DNA of 48,831 bases from Pseudomonadota bacterium (lineage in GTDB: Bacteria > Desulfobacterota > Desulfovibrionia > Desulfovibrionales > Desulfovibrionaceae), in NCBI GenBank assembly GCA_023390395.1, contig JAEWCY010000240.1, positions 1 through 48,831 of the forward strand, given 5' to 3'. Positions 15,734 to 22,868 of this stretch are shown piece after piece (positions within the stretch are counted from its first letter, which is position 1; every line of letters starts with the position of its first letter). A program made the position numbers and the translations under genes. The notes under the pieces are model-generated. The model was given only the letters and a program-made list of their open reading frames with translations, made no database searches and was not told the origin of the DNA.

Positions 15734-16155
15734 CCGGCCCGGGGCGTCCCGATGCCGGGGCGGACCCGGGCGACGCCGCCTCTCCCCGGGAGCGGGGGCG
15801 GCGGCGCGTTCTGCGCGCCCTCGGCGCGGCCTGCCTGCTGCTGGGCCTTGGCCTTGCGGCCCTGGTCTGGCAGCGGGCGGGGCAACAGCCCGACGCCTCG
15901 GGCTACCAGGTGATCGACGGCGTGGCCTACCCCGTGCCCGTGGAGGACACCAAGGCCTACGCCCGGCGCATGGAGGTCTTCGGCGGCAAGGGCCTCATGG
16001 CCGCGGACGCCTTCCTGGATTTCCTCGCCGGGCTCACGCGCTCGCGCGGGTTCGCCGGGCTGCTCGCCCTGGCCGGGGCCGGAGCCTGCCTGGGCTTTTT
16101 CCGGGCCGCCGCCCGGCCGGCCCCGGAAGAGACGGACGACGCCGACGAAAACTAG
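15730..16155 (+). CDS. Small membrane protein coupled to ahbD
   Basis: Family not recognised. 141 residues with a charged N terminus, membrane helix 1 at about 28-49 (RALGAACLLLGLGLAALVW), a central soluble segment (about 50-105, YQVIDGVAYPVPVEDTKAYA) and helix 2 at about 107-127. Its ATG overlaps the ahbD TGA (ATGA), so its level is probably tied to AhbD. No cysteine motif for haem is present. A role as membrane partner in haem handling is a guess from position. It ends tail to tail with the redox gene at 16152, sharing CTAG. Confidence 0.8.
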   Translation: MTGPGRPDAGADPGDAASPRERGRRRVLRALGAACLLLGLGLAALVWQRAGQQPDASGYQVIDGVAYPVPVEDTKAYARRMEVFGGKGLMAADAFLDFLAGLTRSRGFAGLLALAGAGACLGFFRAAARPAPEETDDADEN

Positions 16156-17441
16156 AACCGCACGGCCCGGTCGAAGAGCTCGAACACCGTGGTCACGCCC
16201 ACGTCCGCCTCGTGGTAGTCGGCCAGCTGCTCGATCTGGCGCAGGCAATTGAAGCATGGGGCTGCCACCAGGGCGGCTCGGCAGGCCTTGATCTGCTCCA
16301 TCTTGCGCCTGCCCGACACCCGCATGCGGTACTCGTAGAAGGTGTCCTCCCGGATGGTCCCCTCGGCCGTTTCCAGCACGGCCAGCCCGCCCCCGCCGCC
16401 GCAGCAGTAGTTGGCCTCGCGGTTGGGCGACATCTCCCGGAAATCGGCCACGCAGGCCCGCAACACCGCGCGCGGGGCCTCCATGATCCCGCCGCTGCGG
16501 CCGAAGTTGCAGGGGTCGTGGTAGGTCGTGGCCAGGGCGTTGCGGGCCGGGTCCAGGCGGACGCCGCCCCGGCGCAGCACGTCCGCCGCCACGGTGAAGA
16601 CGTCCGTGACGCGGTAGGGCAGGCCCGGGGCGCTGGTGCTCCCGCCCATGTACCGGGCCACCCGGTAGGCGTGGCCGCACTCGCCGATGACCAGCCGCCT
16701 GGCGCCGAGTTCCAGGCAGGCTTCGTGGAGCAGCCGGTTCTTGCGGCGCATGTGGCCGTCGTCGCCGGAGAAAAGCCCGAAATTGGCCGCGTCGAAGGCT
16801 TTCGTGGAAAGCGTCCAGGAGATGCCGGCCAGATGGAAGAACGTGGCGCAGCCCATGAGGTTTTCCGGCCGGGCCATGATCTCGCTCGAGGCCGTGGCGA
16901 AAAGGACGTCCGCCCTTTCGTCGAGAGGGATGCGGATGTCCGCGCCGTGCTCCTCCCGCAGCTCCCCTTCCAGGAAACGGACCATGTCCCGGATGGCCGC
17001 CCCGGACGCGCCCTCGTTGTTGCCGTGACGGTCCGAGGCCTCCTGGGTGGCGGCGATGCGGCAGGGGGTCAGGCCCAGGGCGTCGAGCACGCCCCGGGCG
17101 GCCCGGGTGATCACGGAATTGTCGAGCCCCAGGGGGCAGAAGACGGCACAGCGCCGGCAGCCCGTGCATTCGTAGAAATCCCGCATCCACACGGCCAGAT
17201 CGGCGGCGTCCGGCCCTTTCCCCCGGCGGTGGGGCCGGCGCAGGAGCTCGGCCCGGCGGGCCGGGTGGAGCCTGGCCGCGTCGCTGGCGCTGCTGGCGTG
17301 GCAGGCGGCGGCGCAGCGGCCGCAGCCCACGCAGACCTCCAGGGCCAGTTGCAGGGCCCGTGGGCCGTTTCGCATGTCCTGGACGGCTTTTCGGGCCAGG
17401 GCCAGTTCCTTGGGGCCGAGGCGGGCGAGCAGGGGGTGCAT
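16152..17441 (-). CDS. DsrK/TmcB-like iron-sulfur (CCG domain) oxidoreductase
   Basis: Cytoplasmic-side HdrD-like subunit of a membrane quinone-linked redox complex. The 429-residue product has two ferredoxin motifs, C37-x2-C40-x2-C43-x3-C47 (CVGCGRCAAAC) and C92-x2-C95-x2-C98-x3-C102 (CTGCRRCAVFC), then a C-terminal CCG-type set (HDPCNFGRSGG, NYCCGGGGG, APCFNCLRQ). The N-terminal CCG copy is degenerate (GCATFFHLAG, GECGHAYR), as in TmcB/HmcF/DsrK. Length is nearer TmcB/HmcF (about 430-460) than DsrK (about 540). It follows its membrane partner by 15 bases. Exact complex identity is not settled: no tmcA cytochrome is in the pair. Confidence 0.85.
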   Translation of the reverse strand: MHPLLARLGPKELALARKAVQDMRNGPRALQLALEVCVGCGRCAAACHASSASDAARLHPARRAELLRRPHRRGKGPDAADLAVWMRDFYECTGCRRCAVFCPLGLDNSVITRAARGVLDALGLTPCRIAATQEASDRHGNNEGASGAAIRDMVRFLEGELREEHGADIRIPLDERADVLFATASSEIMARPENLMGCATFFHLAGISWTLSTKAFDAANFGLFSGDDGHMRRKNRLLHEACLELGARRLVIGECGHAYRVARYMGGSTSAPGLPYRVTDVFTVAADVLRRGGVRLDPARNALATTYHDPCNFGRSGGIMEAPRAVLRACVADFREMSPNREANYCCGGGGGLAVLETAEGTIREDTFYEYRMRVSGRRKMEQIKACRAALVAAPCFNCLRQIEQLADYHEADVGVTTVFELFDRAVRF

Positions 17442-17456
17442 GGGCGTCTCCCGGGT

Positions 17457-18188
17457 TCAGGGACGGGCTGCGGCGGCAGGGCCGGGACGGTCGCCGAGGC
17501 CCGCCTTGGCCGGAAAGACGCCGAAGGCGTGGAGCAGCTTGCTCCAGGGAAAGACCACGGCCAGGGCCTGGGCCGAAAGGAAGTGGACGGTGAACCCCGG
17601 CGAGGCGGGCAGGGGGCCGGGGTGCAGGGAGAGCAGGCCGACGAGGAAGGCCCGTACGGACGGGAGGTCGGTGCGGCCGTCCAGGCGCAGCCAGAGCCCC
17701 GAGACGAGGACCGCCGCGAGAAGCGCCAGGACGAGGAAATCCGCCGGCCGGCTGGCCCGGCGTACGGCGGGCGCGGCGATCCGGCGCAGGGCCAGGGCCA
17801 GGGTCGCGGCCAGGGCGACAAGTCCCGCCGCGCCGCCGGCCACCGCGCCCAGGCGGTCGATCTGCGGGACGGTCAGGCCGAGGGCCGCCCACAGGCCGGG
17901 AAAGTCGGCCACGGCGCGGACATGGCCCACGGCCAGAAGAACCAGGGCGGCGTGCAGGCACCAGGCGGCGACGAGGCCCGGGGTGGGGACGGTGCGGCGG
18001 CCGCCGAGGAGGCAGACCTCGGCGGCGATGCCGGCCCAGGCGGCCAGGGGGTCCGCCGGCGCGGGGAAAAGCGGCGCGGGCCGGGCCTTGGCCCGCAGCC
18101 AGCGGCCCAGCCGCCAGGCCAGCCCGGCGAGCAGCAAGGCGGCGGACAGCCAGGGCAGGACAAAGGGGAGCAGAAGATCTTGGATCAT
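17457..18188 (-). CDS. NarI/DsrM-like membrane cytochrome b subunit
   Basis: A 243-residue integral membrane protein with about five helices, resembling the nitrate reductase gamma/DsrM/HdrE/TmcC group that binds haem b and exchanges electrons with menaquinone. Candidate haem-ligating histidines lie in LHAALVLLAVGHVRAVADF and in FTVHFLSAQ...LLHAFGVF. The start at 18188 has GGAGG 8 bases upstream; a longer open frame upstream has no such support. It is the first gene of a two-gene unit with the CCG protein. Confidence 0.75.
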   Translation of the reverse strand: MIQDLLLPFVLPWLSAALLLAGLAWRLGRWLRAKARPAPLFPAPADPLAAWAGIAAEVCLLGGRRTVPTPGLVAAWCLHAALVLLAVGHVRAVADFPGLWAALGLTVPQIDRLGAVAGGAAGLVALAATLALALRRIAAPAVRRASRPADFLVLALLAAVLVSGLWLRLDGRTDLPSVRAFLVGLLSLHPGPLPASPGFTVHFLSAQALAVVFPWSKLLHAFGVFPAKAGLGDRPGPAAAARP

Positions 18189-18251
18189 GGACGGACCTCC
18201 GTTGCGGACAGGCGTCGGCGCGGCTTCGGGAGGGGGCGTCGGGATATGCGC

Positions 18252-18279
18252 TTGACTGGAAGCGTATTTCATGCATAAT
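18252..18279 (+). promoter_or_regulatory. Sigma-70 promoter for the acyltransferase gene
   Basis: TTGACT (18252-18257), 16 bases, CATAAT (18274-18279), both 5 of 6 to consensus, in a conspicuous A/T-rich patch of the divergent gap. Transcription would start near 18286, giving a leader of about 130 bases. Confidence 0.6.
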
Positions 18280-18291
18280 AATAAATTCTGG

Positions 18292-18311
18292 CCTTGTCTA
18301 TTGACGCAAGG
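18292..18311. promoter_or_regulatory. 20-bp interrupted palindrome, possible operator
   Basis: CCTTG (18292-18296) and CAAGG (18307-18311) flank ten bases. It sits just after the predicted +1 of the acyltransferase promoter, between two divergent units, where a repressor could block. The regulator is unknown. Confidence 0.35.
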
Positions 18312-18418
18312 TGCTCTTTCGCCTGTAACCGTGCAGCCTCCTCCGGCGACAGGTTCCGTTATCGGGGCCGCCTCCCGCACCTGGAGCGACTGCCCGGCGA
18401 CCGCTTTCCGGAGTTCCC

Positions 18419-19609
18419 TTGGCATCGACCATCCGTTCCCCGCGTCCTCTGGACCCCGTCCGCGATCCCATCGATCCGGACGTCTCGGCCCGCATCGACG
18501 TGCTGCGCGCCGTGCTCATCGGCCTGATCGTGCTGTGCCACGGCGGCCGCTACCTCGGTTCCGAGGTCCCCTTCGCCTCGCCGGCGGCCGAGTTCGCCCT
18601 GACCGTGTTCAACCGGGGCCTGGCCTGCGTGGCCGTGCCGCTTTTCTTCGCCATTTCCGGCTACCTGCTGCTGCGAAAGCTCGAAGCCACGCCCGCGGCC
18701 TATGCCCGGCTCCTGCGGACCAAGTTCGTGGCCATCGGCGTGCCGCTTATCCTCTTCAACGCCATCTGGATCGCCTGGGTGCTGTCCATCGGCAGCATCC
18801 CCATGTTCGGCGGCCGGTCGTTCGTGCTCTCGGCCGGCATCGCGCGAAAGCTCCTCGGCATCGGCACGTCCCCATTCAACTACCCGTTGTGGTTCCTACG
18901 CGACCTGCTCCTGGTCTTCGTCGCCGCTCCGGTCTTCCTCGTGTTTTTCCGCCGCCTGCCCGACCTCGGGCTGGTGCTCCTTGGCCTCGCCTGGTTCTTG
19001 GAGACCGTGGACAACGAGTATTCCCTGGCCGGGTTCGCCTTCGCCTTCTACGCCGGGGGCTGGCTGGCCCGCCGGCGGGCGAACCTGCGCGACACGGCCG
19101 GTTGGGACAAGTGGGTCCTGCCGCTTTACGCGGCGGCCACCGTGGTGGTGGGGCTGCAGCCCTGGCTGGGCCTTGAGCCATACGCCCTGGCGGCCTTCAA
19201 GAAGGTCTACCAGATGCTCGGCGTGGCTGCCTTCTGGTGCCTGTCGCGCCGGCCCTGGCTGCGGGACAGCCGGTTGCTGCACTGGCTTGCCGCCATGAGC
19301 TTCTTCGTCTTCCTCACCCACGAGCCCACGGTTTCCGTGCTCCAGGCCAAGCTGTTGGCCGTCTGGCGGCCGTCGACCACCCTGGCCCAGCTCATTGCCT
19401 ATCCCCTGGTCGGGGGCGTGGCCATGGCCGGCCTGTCGCTTCTGGGCTGGGGGCTGGCCGTGTACCTGCCGCGCCTTTTCGCGCTGCTGACCGGCGCGCC
19501 GCTGCGCCTGCGCTTCGAGCGGCCCCCGTCCGGGCGCAAGCCGCTTTGCGAAGCCGGCAAGGTCGCGGCCGGCATCGAGACGCCCGCCGGGGAAGGCGGC
19601 AGGGAGTAG
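18419..19609 (+). CDS. Acyltransferase 3 family membrane protein
   Basis: A 396-residue multi-pass protein of the acyltransferase-3 (OafA/OpgC-like) family, which moves acyl or succinyl groups across the inner membrane onto surface glycans. About ten helices are visible. Family features include the N-terminal RIDVLRAVLIGLIVLCHGGR with the conserved region around Arg and His, and SGYLLLRKL. The start is TTG at 18419, 5 bases after GGAG; no better ATG lies upstream in frame. The C-terminal 40 residues are hydrophilic. The substrate is unknown. No other glycan gene is adjacent. Confidence 0.82.
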   Translation: MASTIRSPRPLDPVRDPIDPDVSARIDVLRAVLIGLIVLCHGGRYLGSEVPFASPAAEFALTVFNRGLACVAVPLFFAISGYLLLRKLEATPAAYARLLRTKFVAIGVPLILFNAIWIAWVLSIGSIPMFGGRSFVLSAGIARKLLGIGTSPFNYPLWFLRDLLLVFVAAPVFLVFFRRLPDLGLVLLGLAWFLETVDNEYSLAGFAFAFYAGGWLARRRANLRDTAGWDKWVLPLYAAATVVVGLQPWLGLEPYALAAFKKVYQMLGVAAFWCLSRRPWLRDSRLLHWLAAMSFFVFLTHEPTVSVLQAKLLAVWRPSTTLAQLIAYPLVGGVAMAGLSLLGWGLAVYLPRLFALLTGAPLRLRFERPPSGRKPLCEAGKVAAGIETPAGEGGRE

Positions 19610-19616
19610 GCACGTG

Positions 19617-19655
19617 AAAAACCCCGCCCGGACCACTGGCCAGGTCCGGACGGGG
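19617..19655 (-). terminator. Intrinsic terminator of the split-Soret cytochrome gene
   Basis: Arms 19622-19634 and 19643-19655 (CCCCGCCCGGACC and GGTCCGGACGGGG) pair at 12 of 13 positions. Reading on the minus strand the stem is followed by TTTTT, so it ends the minus-strand transcript about 70 bases after the gene stop. Confidence 0.8.
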
Positions 19656-19690
19656 CGCGGCGAGGCGGGAGGGGACCGCCTGGGGCTTTT

Positions 19691-20491
19691 TTAGGGGTGG
19701 TTCTGGAATTTGTTCTGCGTGTGCTCGCTGCCGCTGTGGCAGGGCCGGCAGTCCATGGCGCCCTTGGCGTTGTCCGCCGCCTTGCCCTTGTCGTGGCATT
19801 CGCCGCAGTAGGCCACGGCCTCGGATTTGCCCTCGGGCTTGAACGCGCCGTCGATCTTGGCGTTGAGGATGGCGATGCCCTTGGCGGCCACGTCGGCCGT
19901 GATGCGGGAGCAGCGCTCGCTGCGCTCCTTGGAGCTCTGGGCCAGCTTGGACGTGTAGCACCAGCGGCTCACGGAGATGTGGCACAGCACGGAGTCGGAC
20001 TTGCTGGTCGGCAGGTCGCCCTTGACGCCCTGGGCCGCCTCGCCCGGATTGTACATGGGGAAGGCCGTCTGCTCGTACCAGCGGAAAAGCTCCGTCACCA
20101 TGGGGTTTCGCTCTTTGCGGCCCCAGAAGAGCGAGTAGGCGCTGGCCACGCCTAAAAGCGCCCCGCAGATGGTGCCCCACTCGGAGATGCCGCTTTTGCC
20201 CACCTCCATCATGGTGAAGGGAAACTGGTTGTAGGGCGCGCCGAACTTCTCGGCCATGGTGCCGACGATGGCGTAGAAGGCCCCGTAGCAGCAGCCGTAG
20301 TCGTTGAACCAGTAGCCCTCGTAGGCCGTCTTGGCGCAGGCGGCCGCGTCGAGCTTGTGGGGCGTCCAGCCGAAGGGCTTGGTGCTCTGGTCGAAGGGCG
20401 CGGCCGCGACCTGGCCTACGGTTGCGGCCAGCGCGCCGCCGAAGGCCAGCCCGCCCAGGGCCCCGAGAACCGCTCGTCTGTTCAAGTCCAT
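19691..20491 (-). CDS. Split-Soret-type dihaem cytochrome c (C_GCAxxG_C_C family)
   Basis: A 266-residue protein with a twin-arginine signal (MDLNRRAVLGALGGLAFGGA, cleavage near residue 31), so it is exported folded to the periplasm. The C terminus holds two c-haem sites, C229GECH233 and C248RPCH252. Earlier there is the cysteine-rich C_GCAxxG_C_C-like block (NDYGCCYGAFYAIVG, then TICGALLG and VLCHISVSRWC), thought to bind an extra metal cluster. Size and arrangement match the split-Soret cytochrome of Desulfovibrio desulfuricans; its physiological role is not established. AAAGGAG precedes the start. The gene lies 75 bases after the haem-binding chemoreceptor on the same strand. Confidence 0.85.
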   Translation of the reverse strand: MDLNRRAVLGALGGLAFGGALAATVGQVAAAPFDQSTKPFGWTPHKLDAAACAKTAYEGYWFNDYGCCYGAFYAIVGTMAEKFGAPYNQFPFTMMEVGKSGISEWGTICGALLGVASAYSLFWGRKERNPMVTELFRWYEQTAFPMYNPGEAAQGVKGDLPTSKSDSVLCHISVSRWCYTSKLAQSSKERSERCSRITADVAAKGIAILNAKIDGAFKPEGKSEAVAYCGECHDKGKAADNAKGAMDCRPCHSGSEHTQNKFQNHP

Positions 20492-20566
20492 GCCTTACTC
20501 CTTTCTCGTCCTTTTTCCCCCGCCTGCATGGCCGGGAGTTCCGAACATATTGTTGCCCGCCATCCC

Positions 20567-22393
20567 TCACAGGGATTCCAGCAGGCTTTTGAGCGCATGG
20601 GTCTGGCCGGCCATTTCGCCGGCGGCCTGTTCGGCCATGGTCATGGCCTCGGCCGTTTCCACGGCCAGGGCGCGGATCTGTTCGATGGAGCCGCCGACGC
20701 GTTCACTGGCTTGCGACTGGCGGCCGGAAGCGGCGGCGATGCCCGCGGCGAGGCTGGCCGCTTCGCTCACCTGGCCGGCGATCTCGCGCAGGGCGTCGCG
20801 GGAGGCCACGGCCAGGGCGTTGGCTTTGGCGATGCCCTGGACGGCCTTGTCCACGTTGGCCACGTTTTTCGCCGTGCCGTCCTGGATGCCGCGCACGGCC
20901 TGGCCCACTTCCTTGGTGGCGGTCATGGTCTTTTCGGCGAGCTTTCTGACCTCGTCGGCGACCACGGCGAAGCCCCGGCCGGCCTCGCCGGCCCGGGCCG
21001 CCTCGATGGCGGCGTTTAAGGCCAGGAGATTCGTCTGGTCGGCGATCTCGTTGATGACGTCGATGACGCGGCCGATGCTGTCGGCGCTGCGGCCGAGCTC
21101 GGCCATGTCGGCCTTGACGGCCTGGGACTGGGCGTTGACGTCCACGATGCAGGCCACGGCCCGGCCGACCACGTCCTCGCCCTCCAGGGCCTTGTCCCGA
21201 GTGCGGCCGGTGGCCTGGGCCGTGGCCGCGGCGTTTTTGGCGATGTCCTCCACCGAGGCGTCGAGGTCGGCCATGGCCGCCTCGGATTCGCCGGCCAGGG
21301 CGGTCATGGTGGCCGCGCCCTGGCTGCACCGGTCCACCTGGCCCGAAAGCTCGCCGGACTTGTCGGTGACGACCCGCACCACGCCGCGCAGGCTTTCGGC
21401 CGCCTGCAGCATGCCCTCGCGGCGGCTGCGCTCGGCCTCGGCCCGGGCCTGCTCGGCCGCGGCCTTGGCCGTGTGGGCCTCCTCGGCCTGGCGGCGGGAA
21501 TCCTCGGCCAGCCGGCCCGATTCGGCGATGCGGTTTCTAAGCTCCCCGACCATGCGCTCGACGCAGTCCTTGAGCCGCTTGAGCCCGTAGCGGAAGACGC
21601 CGTGGGGCGCGGCGTCGAGGTTGCCGCGCTCGATCTGCGTGGCGTAGTCGCCAAGGCTCGACAGGGGCCGGCTCACCAGCACGCGGAAGGCGTAGGTGGT
21701 CGCGCCCAGGATGACCACGAGTCCGGCCAGGCAGACCAGCACGAGCAGGGTCGTGGAGCGCTTGACCGAGGCGTAGAGCTTGTCGATGGGGATGGTCACG
21801 ACCTCGGCCGATTCCACCCGGTCGGCCAGGCGCGGCGGGCTGTCGAAGGCGTACTTGTCGCGAAGGCTCGCCGGCGCGTCCTCCTTGTGCTTGTGGCAAG
21901 GCAGGCAGCTCTGCTTGTTGATCTCGCCCACGGCGATGACGAAGCAGTCCACGCCGCCGACCTTGCGCACGCCCTTCCAGACGAGTTCCTTGGCCCCGGC
22001 CGCGTGCATGGCGTCGAGCTTGCCGATGAGGTCGGCCTCCACGTCGCTCGCCCGGTTGGCCGGGTTGAGGGGCTTGGTCGAGGGGGTGCGGAAGGAGATG
22101 TCGTATTTATGTTCCGGGGCGATGACGGAAAAGACCTTGTTGGCGGCGAAGGAGGTGGATTGCAGCTCCACCTGGAAGCCGTCCTTGCCGATGAGCTGGG
22201 TGGCGGCCGGGCGCACCACGCCGCCGATGTGCGCTCGCACGGCTTTCATGGCCTGCAGGAGAATGTCCGCTTTCTGCTGGTATTCCTGGATGATGGCCTT
22301 CTCGGTGTCGGTGTTGACGATGACGACGATGACGGAGAAGGTGGCGATGCAGATGCACCCGCAAAGAAGCATGAACATTTTTTGCAGATTCAT
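20567..22393 (-). CDS. Chemoreceptor with a c-type haem site in its sensor domain
   Basis: Methyl-accepting chemotaxis protein of 608 residues. Membrane helices at about 5-27 and 214-236 enclose a periplasmic sensor of the DUF3365/Tll0287-like type, with a haem c motif C163LPCH167. HAMP follows (about 237-290), then a coiled-coil signalling domain with the conserved tip EIADQTNLLALNAAIEAARA. The layout recalls DcrA of Desulfovibrio, a haem-containing redox/oxygen sensor for aerotaxis, so this receptor probably steers movement by redox potential or oxygen. AGGAG precedes the start. It is followed by the split-Soret-type cytochrome gene. Confidence 0.9.
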   Translation of the reverse strand: MNLQKMFMLLCGCICIATFSVIVVIVNTDTEKAIIQEYQQKADILLQAMKAVRAHIGGVVRPAATQLIGKDGFQVELQSTSFAANKVFSVIAPEHKYDISFRTPSTKPLNPANRASDVEADLIGKLDAMHAAGAKELVWKGVRKVGGVDCFVIAVGEINKQSCLPCHKHKEDAPASLRDKYAFDSPPRLADRVESAEVVTIPIDKLYASVKRSTTLLVLVCLAGLVVILGATTYAFRVLVSRPLSSLGDYATQIERGNLDAAPHGVFRYGLKRLKDCVERMVGELRNRIAESGRLAEDSRRQAEEAHTAKAAAEQARAEAERSRREGMLQAAESLRGVVRVVTDKSGELSGQVDRCSQGAATMTALAGESEAAMADLDASVEDIAKNAAATAQATGRTRDKALEGEDVVGRAVACIVDVNAQSQAVKADMAELGRSADSIGRVIDVINEIADQTNLLALNAAIEAARAGEAGRGFAVVADEVRKLAEKTMTATKEVGQAVRGIQDGTAKNVANVDKAVQGIAKANALAVASRDALREIAGQVSEAASLAAGIAAASGRQSQASERVGGSIEQIRALAVETAEAMTMAEQAAGEMAGQTHALKSLLESL

Positions 22394-22806
22394 CCGGTGC
22401 TCCTGGTAAAATGCACTTTTTGCATCCGGCCGTCACGGTGGACGGCGTATCCACTGTTTCGCGGAAAATATCTCCCCTTGCCGCCTGGCGCGGATGTTTT
22501 GCGGCAGGCGGCTGATGTTGCGGCGAGAGGGCGACTCCCGTCGCTGTATGGGGGGCTTTGTGCTTGGACTCAGGTATAGCAAGGGTCGTACCAACAATAA
22601 CGAGATTGTAACATGGCAGAATCCCGCGATTGTTGTCGCGTTAGCCGCCCAAAGTGCAAACTTGGGTTAGCGCGGGGAGCATGGAAAGCAGCACCGCCGG
22701 GTTGCAGGGGCAGGCGTAATGGGCGTTTTGGGAACATCCGGCGCAGACTTTGCGTCGCGTCGGCCACGAATCGTGACTTTTATGGCGGCGTCGGCGGGGA
22801 TCACGC
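22394..22806. other. Spacer upstream of the chemoreceptor gene
   Basis: No gene is supported. It holds ATGCA/TGCAT arms near the chemoreceptor start (about 22411-22425), and a moderately A/T-rich patch at 22570-22635 with an ACAAT-6-ATTGT inverted repeat (22594-22609) and a CGCGA/TCGCG hairpin near 22626-22641. Short open frames on both strands lack start signals and codon bias. Confidence 0.5.
22594..22609. promoter_or_regulatory. Interrupted palindrome ACAAT-N6-ATTGT
   Basis: Five-base arms 22594-22598 and 22605-22609 in the A/T-rich part of the long gap upstream of the chemoreceptor gene. A regulator site is possible; no known consensus is matched. Confidence 0.25.
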
Positions 22807-22842
22807 AAAAGGGCCGGAAGGACTGACGTCCTCCCGGCCCTT
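22807..22842 (-). terminator. Intrinsic terminator of the rib-nusB-leuS operon
   Basis: Arms AAGGGCCGG (22809-22817) and CCGGCCCTT (22834-22842) pair perfectly, with an inner AGGAC/GTCCT stem. On the minus strand the hairpin runs into CCCTTTTGCG. It lies 27 bases past the leuS stop. Confidence 0.85.
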
Positions 22843-22868
22843 GGCGGCATATGGAGAAAACGGCGGCG

